NCBI GenBank assembly: GCA_933228895.1
Contig: OW121848.1
Span: 157,992,688 to 158,056,687 of the forward strand
From: Platycnemis pennipes
Lineage: Eukaryota; Arthropoda; Insecta; Odonata; Platycnemididae
Reading direction: 5' to 3'
DNA: 64,000 nucleotides
Shown: positions 48,211-58,710 of the stretch, one piece after another
How the letters are laid out: every line of letters starts with the position of its first letter
Position numbering within the stretch: the stretch's first letter is position 1
Notes under the pieces: model-generated
What the model was told of the DNA's origin: nothing
The model's input: only the letters and a program-made list of their open reading frames with translations
The model's database searches: none
Made by a program: the position numbers and the translations under genes

Positions 48211-48597
48211 TCATGCGTCCAATATTGGGCCTTTTCTTTCAATATGCAGAATCTCTGGATCAAAGAGGCAGTGGTGCGATGTCTCCAGGAGGTGTTTGGC
48301 CAGCAGTGACGATTTGTCTCCCTTATCCACCCACCTTCTATGCTCTTGAAGTCTAGTGGTAAAATCCCTACCTGTCTGTCCAACGTAATATTTATCACAG
48401 CTGAGGTACTTGACTTTGTAGACGCCTGAATGGAATTTTGGGTCAATGGTGTCTTTTGTTTTGCGCAAAATGCCCGATAAAGTGCACGGATTGTAAAAAC
48501 ACACTCTAAATTTGTCCTTTGGGAATATTATCTTAAGTTTGTGAGTGTACACCTGATGATGGCTTAGTAAGCCGAAACACGTGTTGTGCAATTTCAT
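48211..48597 (-). CDS. GIY-YIG endonuclease domain of a Penelope-like element
   Basis: A 128-codon frame whose residues 57-110 fit a GIY-YIG nuclease: SGVYKVKYLSCDKYYVGQTG (57-76), with G-V-Y at 58-60 and Y-V-G at 71-73, then R77, TRLQEHRR (81-88), and LAKHLLETSHHC. Penelope-like proteins have an N-terminal reverse transcriptase and this endonuclease at the C-terminus. Here only the endonuclease end remains, and the first ~20 codons are translated from the inverted terminal repeat, so the ATG is unlikely to be authentic. The domain itself has no stop or shift. Expected role in the family: nicking target DNA for reverse transcription. In this truncated copy it is probably inactive for lack of the polymerase. 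Confidence 0.85.
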   Translation of the reverse strand: MKLHNTCFGLLSHHQVYTHKLKIIFPKDKFRVCFYNPCTLSGILRKTKDTIDPKFHSGVYKVKYLSCDKYYVGQTGRDFTTRLQEHRRWVDKGDKSSLLAKHLLETSHHCLFDPEILHIERKGPILDA

Positions 48598-48600
48598 AAT
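48541..48600 (+). ncRNA. Hammerhead-ribozyme-like motif, inverted terminal repeat
   Basis: CTGATGA (48,553-48,559), stem II GGCTT-AGT-AAGCC (48,561-48,573), GAAAC (48,574-48,578), loop ACGT, GTT (48,583-48,585) and GTGC. It is the inverted partner of the motif at 47,888-47,930, on the opposite strand to the element's frame. Confidence 0.55.
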
Positions 48601-49294
48601 TTTAAATATATTGTGGAAAAGTGCTAAAGTGCTTTTTTACTCACCTAATATGTCTCACTTCCACTACGTGATGCCTGAAATAGTGAACAGTTTAGGGATA
48701 AAATTTATCTTCTAACAAGAGCCATTCACTCATGAATCAAAAATTAAATTGAGCAAAAGGTGAATCCCACAGAAACGAGCTGCGTCAAGAATATCTACTT
48801 CATCCCCCTCCCGTCCTTGACTGTGTTGAGGGAGAAAGGGAAGGGAGCGGAGGTGTGTAGAGATCCTGTCGCATCCTACAAATAACCCAAAACAGCTGAC
48901 TAACCAACTATTTTCTTATACATTTAGGTGTGACTAGACGTGTGCTGAAGTTTATTTGCTTATTCACAATTACGATGTAGTCGAATATGCTTTGCCTTTC
49001 CAAATAACCTGAATAGGGTCTAACAACCACTTCCATTGGCAGAGTCAGCTGTGTGCCCCCCACTTGTGATTCAACGAATGAGCTTCGCAGTCTCAGTTGT
49101 GATGGGAGGAAGTGGATGACATACAAATCCTTTGTACGCCCACTTTTCCGAAAGGGTTAAACACGTCAGTTTCTCGCTGCTTATAACTGAGAAGTAATTG
49201 ACGGGTCGAAAAACGGTAAAATACGGATCTTTTTATTTTACAAGCTTTATCAGATTCGGCAACAACAAATACATGGTAAACGACCCCATTGGAG

Positions 49295-50860
49295 GGGAGG
49301 GGGAGGAAGTGTCACGGGGAGAGTGACGGCCCGGGGCGGCTGAGTTTACAACCCCATCCACTGCTATTTCCCCCATTAGCCTCCTGCACCCACCGCCCAT
49401 CGTTCATTCCCTCTGCCGAGATAACCCGTCAAAAGGTGACACAGTCAGTTGAGAGATTTTAATGAAAGGAATCCGTTGGAATGAAGCGCTCCTGCGCTCT
49501 CCCGTTGGGGAAATGATACTTCCTGAGCAGAATGATTTCGACGAACTTATAATGGTCCAGGTTCTCTAAATGAGGGAAGTTTTCAATTAAAAGTTACATA
49601 CATTCTTGATTTTTTGTGCTTTAAAATATCACGGAGCTGAATATCCGTCAACTTGGCTATTCTGGGCTTTCAAAAATTTAGGGAAGCAAAAGAACATTTA
49701 GCTGGCGATGACCATTAAGCTTGAATTCAGTCTTTTGTTTTTGCCAGGCGGCCTCTTCGGAAAACCATTGCATTGCAGCGGCTTTTATCCACCGACTCAG
49801 CTGCATTGAACTGGTGTGACATTATCAATTCCAAAAAATTTACTTGGGACAAATATTGAGCATGTCATTATAATCACTTGGGTGATACATGTAGTCGTTA
49901 TGAACTCTATCTTTTGAAAGAGTTGGCTTGAAAAAATATCGTTGCTTATATAATATGTCACCCGAAAAAACGGAAAAGAGTCGCAATTATGTTGAAAAAT
50001 CCTTACTTGGTTAAATTTTTATAGCTAACAGCGAATAATTCTTCTCTTACTCGATGAATAGAGAGACATTTGAAATCAGAGAGATATTTTAATAATTCTC
50101 ATACGGCATACGATAGCGGCTATATAGTGTTCTTTGTTTACAGTGTTAATTTACAGGCTTATAACGATTATTACGATCAATGAGATCGAAATGTCCGAAT
50201 TTCTATAAGGCAAATATCATAGGAAAGGTCCAGGTTTCAGGAGGTAGGGATTTTATAAAGATCCCTTCCACATTTGAAAGTAATATAATGCCTTAGAATT
50301 ACCTCCTTGTCGATCTTAACTCAGGAAAGTCAACAGTATCTAATGACTGGATGCGCTTTTCACATCGGCTTTGAAATATAATGTTTACAATTGCTAACCA
50401 AACCAATGTGCTTCGTCAACTGAGAGTTATTGGTTTACCCAATGGCATTTGAAGTAACCCCGGTCTTTGAAACAAGGTGCTGTAGAGCTGTTGGTACTAT
50501 AGTGGACGACTTTATGAGAATTATAGTTAGTATGCTAATTTTTCTCTGAGTCAGACTTACAAATTAAACTTTGCTCATTAAGCTTTAATTTTAGCCAAAA
50601 ATATTTAATTTCTGGTGAAAGTTTTGGAATATCTTATCACATTTTCAACTTTCCTTGGAAGTACCTCAATTGAATATCATAACAATGTATCCAATTTTGC
50701 CAAAAAGTCGTTTTTTATAGTTGTGAAATAATGCTAAATTTTTGGTTATCGATGCCATTCAAACTCAATCATTAAATTCATCTTCATTTGAACAAATAAA
50801 CTTATTAAGCACAGAGAGTTCTCAATTAAACTATATCAGTGAGGCATGGACGATGATAGC
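49295..50860. other. Spacer
   Basis: A short G-rich segment at 49,288-49,340, otherwise AT-rich. No gene or repeat recognised. Confidence 0.5.
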
Positions 50861-50864
50861 TGCG

Positions 50865-51225
50865 GAGAAAGAAAGCATTCGAAATGTGGTGTTACAGTAG
50901 AATGATGAGGATCAAATGGATCAGGCGAGTAAGGCAGTCCTAAGTAGAGTGGGAGAAGAGAGAAGTCTGCTGAAAACTCTAAAAAGAAGACGGGACAAAT
51001 GAATCGGCCATATCTTAAGACACAATGACCTGATGAAGAAAAGAAGGGAAAAGGGAACGGGAAGAACCGCAAAGGATGGCCACGTATGAAATACGTATAT
51101 GGAGCAAGTAGTGAAGGATGTGAAAGAGATGAATTACGTTAATATGAAGGGTCTGGCCGATAGAAGAATCGAGTGGAGGGCTGCGTCCAACCAATCCTAG
51201 GATTGTTGACCGACGATGAATATCA
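50865..51225 (+). pseudogene. RTE-like LINE ORF2 3' end
   Basis: In shifting frames: SRMMRIKWI near 50,897, then SRVGEERSLLKTLKRRRDK*IGHILRHNDLMKK (50,940-51,040), YMEQVVKDVKEMNYVNMKGLADRR (from 51,097) and EWRAASNQS before CCAATCCTAGGATTG (51,190-51,204). One in-frame stop and at least two shifts are present. Same family and same 3' terminus as the fragments at 13.4, 45.7 and 58.0 kb. Confidence 0.8.
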
Positions 51226-51284
51226 GGCGTATTGAGCTTACCCTTGTGCTTGTCCACGGAGAAATCAGCGAGTCAGCGTTTTGT

Positions 51285-51880
51285 TCTTCGGCGATGTGGC
51301 AATATGGCTACAGCAAGAGAGGCAGGGGTAAGGGAGGGTTGGGACGAGGGGCGCCCATGATGGCGGTCGGGGTGGACCAAGAGAGGGTATCCGGGGTTTT
51401 GAAGAGGGTGGCGGTGTGTCCCCTTGGACGCCCTCATTCTGTTCCCCATATGAGCCTTTGCGTTTCTGCGCCGCTGGGTGTGGAGAGATATGGGGCCGTT
51501 CGAGATAATCGCAAATACTTTCTCGAATTTTTGCGAGGGGATTATCGTTCGCCTTTTTTCCCTCGATAAATCGCACGTACGTTTGCCGGCGTCGCCCGCA
51601 TTTCTGCCTCGTTTGAATGCGGTGTGCTGTTCCTCCCCCCTCCTCCCCAGCCTCCCCCTCTCCCACTTAATCCGATCTCGAGGGGGTGGGGGGGGGGAAG
51701 TGAAGCGTGGGGAGCGGGGATTATGACGCGGCGGAGGGAGTTTTGCTCGCTGGCAATCGCCACGGCCGCCCCAGAGCGTTCATTTGTTTTCCTCGCGATC
51801 TTATCGTTTCCGAGACCGACTCCGAGCATGCAATTCCCTTGGAGGACGAGGGAGAAAGTTTTTATGCCTTAATTCTCCAA
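51285..51880. other. GC-rich strand-switching purine/pyrimidine island
   Basis: Purine-rich (51,300-51,420), pyrimidine-rich (51,600-51,670), then purine-rich again (51,675-51,740), with frequent CpG. Frames of up to 133 codons on both strands are low-complexity. No gene called. Confidence 0.5.
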
Positions 51881-51884
51881 GATG

Positions 51885-54490
51885 ACTGCGCAAGATTCCT
51901 TGTTTCTCAGCCTGCACCTAAGAAGGTAAAGATTTTCCCGGCGAGATCTAATGCAGCTCCTCTATTTGCTGTCGTCGTTCGTTGTGCTAACATTTGACTT
52001 TAAGTTAAATTGGCTATATCTAACAAGCCAAGAAGATACTAACTATGCTTAGAGAATCTAAAGTGTGGATGAAATAAAAGTTTTATATAGAACCGATTTT
52101 ACTATAAATATTGAAGTTTATCTCCTCTTCTCAACACTGATGCAACTGAGTAAATCATTCCAATTATCCACTCTCATGAATAGAAAATTTCATTAATTTT
52201 CACTTAATGTACTTTAACTAGCTCATTAAATGAAAAAGTAGACATAAAATATGAATTTACGATTAAAGGTTCGGGCGTCGGTGGTAACGAAAAACGGTAA
52301 ACACTCTTTGTGTGCTGGCCCGGTAATAAAAGGGTTACGCTCTGAAATTCCGACCCTGGTATGAAAATCTCATTCATTTAAGCTTAAATATGGTTTAAAT
52401 CACTTGTTTAGCCTTAAATGTGCTTAAAATTTAATTTTTTTTCATTATAGTTTTTAATTTTAGTGGTTTCTCAGAATGGTCTTTCACTTATGACATGAAA
52501 ATATTTCTTCTTTACTACGCCCTACTTAAGAGTTCTTTGGTATTTTTTTATTTTACCTTTTGGAAACTTAATTGAAACAGCTAAGTCCTGTATAGTAACG
52601 TCTTCAAAGCTCATGTCAGTTCTTTGAAAAATGCTTCCTGATTATATTTCAATCCATTATAAATGTTTTTATACATTCTACTTTACTTTTCCTGTTTCCT
52701 TGAGCCCACTTACGACTCTTAGGTGTGATTCGATCTGTAGTCTATACGTGCTTGCCTAACAAATCACTATTGTGCGTTTTACTGACTGGAAACCAAATTC
52801 AGACGTTGAAAATAAAATTGATTCCTTTACAAACAATATTAAAGGTTTTAAATAATATACCAGACAATGGCCGCTCGTACTAGGTTATTTGTACCTAAAC
52901 TGGTTGATTAGAAGTGAATCCCAGGCATGAGTTGATTAATCGCTGAATTTTAACCCTGCAGGCATGATGTTTTGAAAGCTTTGTCTGTGCATAGGTATAA
53001 GTTATGACGTTACTACGGTAGCGGATACTCGCAGTTTCCATTTAGGGAATTAGACATGGTATACTAGAATTTTTGAAAAGGAATGTGGACCATTATGATC
53101 TTTATGGTTCCAAGCAGTGTTGGATTTAAAATCTGTTGTCAATTGTGTGGGACAGAGGTGGAACGATTATGAGATTCCTAAATACCAGCACGCGACACGG
53201 CACAAACGTACACCAGGAGCTCCTTCTTCTCATTTTTAGACTCACAGTCAGCTGGCTGAGGTCTGCCAGTTGTTTTGCTTTCAGATTTCTGAGGGTCGAT
53301 TTCCAGGGTAAAACAAAGCTTGGCTTGGGGGACTTCTGAAAATCGGGTATGGGGGATGATGATCCCTGTTACCTTCATGAATGCGTGAAAATAATAGGTT
53401 AATCGGAGACATTTTTCCATGAGGAGAGGGATCCCTGTAACTGATTCGATGCATCGAGGTTCAAGTGATATCCTGGGATCTCAAATACAAATTTAAACGG
53501 AATGGGATGGGCATACGTGAGCGTAATCGTGCAGTAATCCACGCATTCATGGAGCTGGGCTCCGAATGTGTGCATGTAAAGGGTGAATGTAGGATGAAAC
53601 TTTCCCACGAACGTGAAAGCAGTCGATTGATTGTCGATGGGCCTTGTTATCGGAGGCATTTGGAGCGGACGTGACAGGATGGCTGGAGGAGGGTCCTCAG
53701 CATTCGAGAGCGCGCGTTGAGTGCGATTTCGTCCACTCTCCAATGGCCTCGGCATTTAGAGGGCAGCGGTCACGCGTGAGGATCTGATGGAGCCTCGAAG
53801 TGGTGGAGTGCAGTTGGATGACTCTTTCTCCTCTATTCCATCGCCGCCAAACTGCTCTGCCTCGCTCACATGGTCAAAATCTACATAATAACCTGCAGGC
53901 AACCATAAAGGGAGTGAATCCACACGAAACATGCTTTATCCACCATGCTTAAAAAGGACTAGTGGCTACATTCTAGCCGAAATATAACAATTTAAAAAAG
54001 ACTGAAAGAGCAAAGCCAGCATGCACAAACATCCTGTTAATTGGGTTAGATTAATGTCCTTATGCGAACATGCTGCTAACTAGACTATCCATTGATACAC
54101 TTGAGGGTATATATGTATCTAAATATCCCTAATAGTATAAGGAAAGAAAGGCATTTTAAATCTGTAGGGAATACGGACGAACTGTGAGAAACGACTCCGT
54201 TTGCATCTAATGAATTGGTGCCTTCCTTTCTGTACTGGGCTGGGGACACTAGTGGTAATCGCTCGCAACAGCTCTTAATAACGGACAACAGACGTGACAT
54301 GAGTTATCTTGTTATTCTAGTTAATATTAAAGGAGTCAACAAACAATTTTGAGCAGAAAAAATCCAATTTCACTGAAAACTTTAATTAAGGAACTCAAGG
54401 ATCCGGGGTTAGCAACCAAATTAGAAGACACTGAGTTATGCCATGAAGTAACCCACGGAATCACTCCAGTGGAGACTAAAACTCCACAAA
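51885..54490. other. Spacer with unassigned frames at 53.1-53.8 kb
   Basis: Overlapping frames at 53,178-53,420 and 53,399-53,755 (minus, 80 and 118 codons) and 53,465-53,674 (plus) are longer than expected for the local composition, but match nothing I know. A host exon cannot be excluded. The rest is AT-rich and empty. Confidence 0.4.
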
Positions 54491-54555
54491 CAAGTCTATC
54501 AACCCTGAGATTTGAACCTGGGTCTGGGGGGCCAGGAGTCAGCTGAGACGCCATA
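54420..54555 (-). repeat. tRNA-derived SINE (minus strand)
   Basis: The minus strand reads GGCGTCTCAGCTGACTCCTG, then CAGGTTCAAATCTCAGGG with B box GGTTCAAATCT (complement of 54,508-54,518). A body with TTGATAGACTTG and GGAGTTTTAGTCTCCAC, a small perfect hairpin, follows. A-box match is weak. Confidence 0.5.
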
Positions 54556-54779
54556 CATTAGACGATTATCTGCGGAGTTATTGAGAAAACCAATCCGTTT
54601 GAATAAAAGAAAATACTTTTATAAAATGTGCAAATATTCTACATAATCTACTTGAATATCTTAGACACTATTTTAAACGGAATAAAGGATGATTAGCCGA
54701 CGTAATTTTAGTACAAAGCACGTTCATCTATGAGGAAAGAAGTATATTTCTTGACTAGTTTAACTTTAATTATACCATA

Positions 54780-55575
54780 AACCTACAGGCGAACACCAAG
54801 GTGTAAACGCCACGGGTTGGCATTACGCGCGGCCAACAATAGATATTACATATTGAACATTAGGGGGTTGGCATTACACTCGGCCAAATAATAAGCTATG
54901 CACACGACCATAATAATGAACAATAATGCGGGAGAGGAGAGCGTCGGTAGTTACGAGGACGAGGAGAAGGAGTTAAGAGCAAGCACGCGAGCGAGACAGA
55001 CGCGTCGGGGAAAGTGGGCCCGAGAATCCACGAGAAAGGACGCGTCGGCGGAATAAGTCCGGGATTAAGACGGACGTCCCGAGAGTAGGGCACATCGGGC
55101 AGATTAAGGAGCGGAGGCGAAGAAAGGAGATCGACGGGAGACGACGGAGAGGTGCAGTATTACGAGTGAAAGCGTGGAGGCGTCGGCGGGAGTCTGATAC
55201 GGCTAGGCCCGGTCTCACGGAGGGTGATTCAGATGCTGCGATCATGATAAGTGAAAGGGGACCGGAGCGATTAATATTTTATTCAAAGAGCTTACGCCCA
55301 TTTAATAAGATTATTATTAAATTGCTAATCGGTTAGTATAAATTTGTTTTGTATCAATTATGTAAATTGGGCCCAATTCTTTATTTCAAAAGAATTAAAA
55401 TTATGTATCAATTGTGCATGAATAATATAAGTGGTATTCTTTAATCAACTGAAAATCATATTGTCTGTATTTTATGTGCATGTAGTGTAAGTGTGTGTGT
55501 GGGAGATAAGGAGAGTTGAGCTAACCGGACGGAAAGTAATTTCGGTAACCGGGGTTAGGGTTACAATACACTACT
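54780..55575 (+). repeat. LTR-like block
   Basis: Two copies of GGTTGGCATTACNCNCGGCCAA lie at the left edge (near 54,815 and 54,867). A CpG- and purine-rich segment follows (54,930-55,250), then an AT-rich tail containing TGTAAATTGGGCCCAAT (55,361-55,377), shared with 19,235-19,251, and finally a TG-repeat at 55,485-55,500. The layout suggests a solo LTR or the 5' end of an LTR element, but no clean TG...CA termini with target duplication were found and no gag or pol frame follows. Confidence 0.35.
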
Positions 55576-56000
55576 CGAATCTTCCATAAAACACATCTTT
55601 GATAAGAGCAATCTAACGTTGAAATTTCGCTTTTCATTAGATTCGAAAACTTTTTTTTTCATATTATAGTATTTCTATCAAAGAAATTACGCAAACCATT
55701 CTAATAGAGTTTTTTCTGAGGATTGGAAATTACTGCGGACAGGAATTTTTGCTATGCTATCTCTATGTTTGACGTACTTTCTATAACTAGAATTGTTGAC
55801 AGTTTGGATATAATTGCACTTGGTTATATTCGACAGAAACGTTTATTTCTTCCGACCCAGGGTTTCGACTGATGCACAGTCAAGGTGACGATGGTTCACC
55901 ACGAGCCACTTTTTCACAGACTAAGGGTGTAGGGGGAGGGATAGGAGGCAGAGGATGTGGAAGGAGCCAACGGGCAACTATCGCAATGTGGTTCCATAAA

Positions 56001-56387
56001 TTTTATACTAGGGATGAGTCGGTTCCACTTTTTTTCGGTTCCGGTTCCGGTTCGGTTCTTAACTTCGGTTCTCGGTTCCGAGTCTCGGTTCCGGTTCTTA
56101 ATTTACCACTTACTTTGCATTGCTCAATGGTAAGATAAGGTAATCAATAATCATTTTCAGAGACTGAATTAGAATAATTCGCGACTTTGAAGCATCTAAG
56201 TGCACTATTTTACCAAGTTTTAATGTGAAGCCTCCACTTTCGGAGTGTGAGTAGGTTTCAAACTAGTTTTTGCGCCAATTATTTCGGTACCGATTATTTT
56301 CGGCCTCGGTTCCGGTTCCGGTTCTAAGCTCAAAAACCGGTGGAACCGAGAACCGAAGAACCGAACCGACCCATCCCTATTTTATAC
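56001..56387. mobile_element. hAT MITE with exact 8-bp target duplication
   Basis: The element 56,009-56,379 (371 bp) starts TAGGGATGAGTCGGTTCC and ends GGTTCTTCGG-type complement GAACCGACCCATCCCTA. It is flanked on both sides by TTTTATAC (56,001-56,008 and 56,380-56,387). Both subterminal regions consist of iterated CGGTTCC/GGTTCCGG units facing inward; the middle is AT-rich and noncoding. The TIR and 8-bp duplication identify it as a nonautonomous hAT element; this TIR type is widespread in arthropods. Confidence 0.9.
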
Positions 56388-56389
56388 AT

Positions 56390-57955
56390 AGAACTGTTGA
56401 CAACAGCCACATGTAAACCGACAACAGCTATCCATGTAAACCGATGTTACCATTGACATGGCCCTAGAAGAACCTAGAGTTAGAGGGAATAAATGAACCA
56501 GAAGTGTTGAAATTTCGACCCTTCGGTAAGTTTGTGGACACTCTATACCTACCAAACCATATGTTAATGCAAATTAACTAATAGCTGCCATTAAAATAGT
56601 GGTGCAAAAGGCATTTGCTGTTCCATGTAGCCTCAACCACATCTCATTACGTGTGTATATATGCCATTCAAAATGATGAGCAGCGGTGCGTACAGCTTTA
56701 TTCGTGTGGGCTTATTCCCACCTCCTTCACGATTTTATTGAAGGGGAGGATATTTGAAAATCTTCGTTTGTTTCGCCAAATTGGAGGGCGAAAATACGAT
56801 GAGTCATTTTCTTGCGTTCTGATGTTCCTCACCTTGAAGCCATTTCAATCCGGAGGATCGAGGGGAGGTTATGCATTGAATATTCTTCTCACAGTATCAC
56901 ATTCCTAATTGGAGAAGCAGTATGTCTCCTAGGAAACCATTGACACCATTCTTGACTCACGCAAGCGTAGTCTTCGGAGTGGGAGGGGTTGTGGAGTGAG
57001 GAACGGAGGGATTATTGGGCGGCGAGGGAGAGCCTGGCGATGCAATTCGACCGCAGGGCTGTGGAGGCGACGAGGAAACCCTGTTCCGTGGGGGAAGGGG
57101 GAATCATTCCGCCTCTCTTTTGGACAGCACGCACAGCAGTGTATATGCCCCCCGCCGTCCCTCCCTCCGCACTGCTACAAGGGAAAAGACTCGGCGATTA
57201 AAACGATACGCGGCACGACAGCCTTCAAAGGACCCTCGCCAGGGCGGAAAGGGCCATGCGGAGTGCCTCCCCTTCCTTCCTCTTCTGCAGCGCGCCTTAT
57301 CGCTCTCTTTTCTTTCCTTCTTCGCTCGTGTCGACGCGGCAAGGGGGGGGGGGGGGGAGTGGTCGCTGGGAAGTTGAAAGCAGTGGTTTGGAAGAGGAGG
57401 GAGGGCATAGAATGGTTTGCTGGGGGAGGGAGGGGTCTCTTATGGTGTCGGAAGTCGGATCACGGACCACGGAAGTTACAAGCGCCTTCGAGGGAGAGGA
57501 AGTAAGTAGGCCGCGGGTCTCGGAACCGAAGTGGGCATTATCGGCTTCCTAACTGCCACCTACACTCCGTTATTCCAGAAAATCTCTGCAAACACGGGAC
57601 ATTATAAATACACACATGGAATTCAAATAGTAAATTACACTACTGTGGGAATTTAACCTTCTGGTCAGAAAATAACTTTGAAAACGTAGGTTAATATTTT
57701 ATCTTTTATCAAAAAAATTGTATTAGCTTTTTATTGTCATATTATGAAGTCAGATTGGATAAAAATAATTTAACCTCTTTCTGGGCATGTGGTTTACCAA
57801 GATAAATGCGCTTGGCTGTCCACGTGCGTCTGTGGAGCCTATGATTTTGTTTCATTGTCTCGATTGAAGAGTCATTTCGATCAAACCGTTCATCATCGTT
57901 CAATGCAATAATCCGAAGACTGATTTGACGCAACTATCGTTTCAGTTCTCCCATT
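56390..57955. other. Spacer with G-rich island (57.0-57.5 kb)
   Basis: The island switches from purine- to pyrimidine-rich and back and contains a 15-G run (57,343-57,357). Frames of up to 169 codons there overlap on both strands and lack domains. A short tandem repeat (GACAACAGC...ATGTAAACCG, twice) lies at 56,398-56,443. Confidence 0.5.
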
Positions 57956-57959
57956 AGCT

Positions 57960-58150
57960 AACCTAAAACATTAACTAATTCTTTTTCTTCACATCCTTCA
58001 CTACTTGTTCCATATATATATACCTTATCCTATGCCTTCCTTGTCCTTTCTTCCCTCGACAATTGCCTACATCACCGTATTGCCACCGTGCCTCAAGATA
58101 TGGCCGATTAAATTGTTCTGTCTTCTTTTCTAATTTTTTCCAGACCTAAA
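57960..58150 (-). pseudogene. RTE-like LINE ORF2 3' fragment
   Basis: The minus strand reads a degraded LIGHILRHGG, then EGRKDKEGIG, then GGAACAAGTAGTGAAGGATG and TGAAGAAAAAGAATT. These correspond to the KQVMTDVKEKK region of the copy at 13.4 kb and EQVVKDVKE at 51.1 kb. Several shifts and stops; truncated at both ends. Confidence 0.65.
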
Positions 58151-58710
58151 TGGCATTAGCCTTTCATCTCTTGAGGATTTAGTATTCATAATTTACCGTT
58201 GGTTTTGGCCTCTATTTTCCTAGCGCTTTTCAAGCCATGACCGACCGCTATGTCGTTGGTGAATCGCAGTATCAAATCGTTACCAGTTCAAATTTGACCT
58301 TGTGTCTTGCTCATAAATACTCTCCACCCAGTGCGATATATTAATGAAAGAAAAAACAAATATACTCAAGTGAAAACTTGGCATTTATTGTCTTAGTATA
58401 GGCCTTCAGAAGTAACCTTCTTTTATAAACATTCAATTTCAAATTCTTCGCTCAAGTAGAAAAATCGTCAAATTAGGATATTTATACCTACGTGTGGGCG
58501 TTGACTAAAATAGTTTCGAGAAATAAAAGACATAGGGTAAGTGTGTTTCTTTTTCCTTCAAAATTTCCCTATTATTGAATAGTAAAGCTTAAATGCAAAG
58601 AAAATGACTGATTTCAAGCTTTAATTATAATCAATCGAGTGAGTAGTCGCGAAGAGGTAAATTCTTTCTGGAGAGGCCGTATCTGGACTTTAAAGTTTAG
58701 GCATATTTAG

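Larger units (their letters stand above)
47834..48689 (-). mobile_element. Truncated Penelope-like element with inverted terminal repeats
   Basis: Inverted repeats 47,834-47,945 and 48,535-48,650 share CACTTTTCCACAATATATT, ACAACACGTGTTTCGGC and GCCATCATCAGGTGTACACT. Between them, on the minus strand, is a GIY-YIG endonuclease frame followed by a C/T-rich untranslated stretch. The host sequence is repeated at the junctions as GTTTTAGTGATAAATT (47,818-47,833) and GTTTAGGGATAAAATTT (48,690-48,706), an imperfect ~16-bp target duplication. Inverted 5' terminal repeats and 5' truncation are known for Penelope-like elements. The reverse transcriptase domain is absent. Confidence 0.8.
47748..49290 (+). 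mobile_element. Family A element, copy 4, split by a Penelope-like insertion
   Basis: Left end AATGGGGCCTTTACTTGGAA (47,748) and right end GTAAACGACCCCATT (49,276-49,290) are inverted complements. The family A sequence runs to 47,833, is interrupted by 856 bp of Penelope-like DNA, and resumes at 48,690 with CCATTCACTCATGAATC (from 48,722). An extra block of roughly 120 bp unlike other copies lies at about 48,895-49,015. The nesting shows the family A copy is older than the Penelope-like insertion. Confidence 0.8.

Noticed and set aside
51216..51997. Series of 82-133 codon frames in the CpG-rich island
   Set aside because: Several frames open together on both strands in biased composition; no domain and no splice-consistent exon structure.
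55300..55575. Telomere-like GGGTTAGGGTTAC at the end of the LTR-like block
   Set aside because: Only about two units, not an array.
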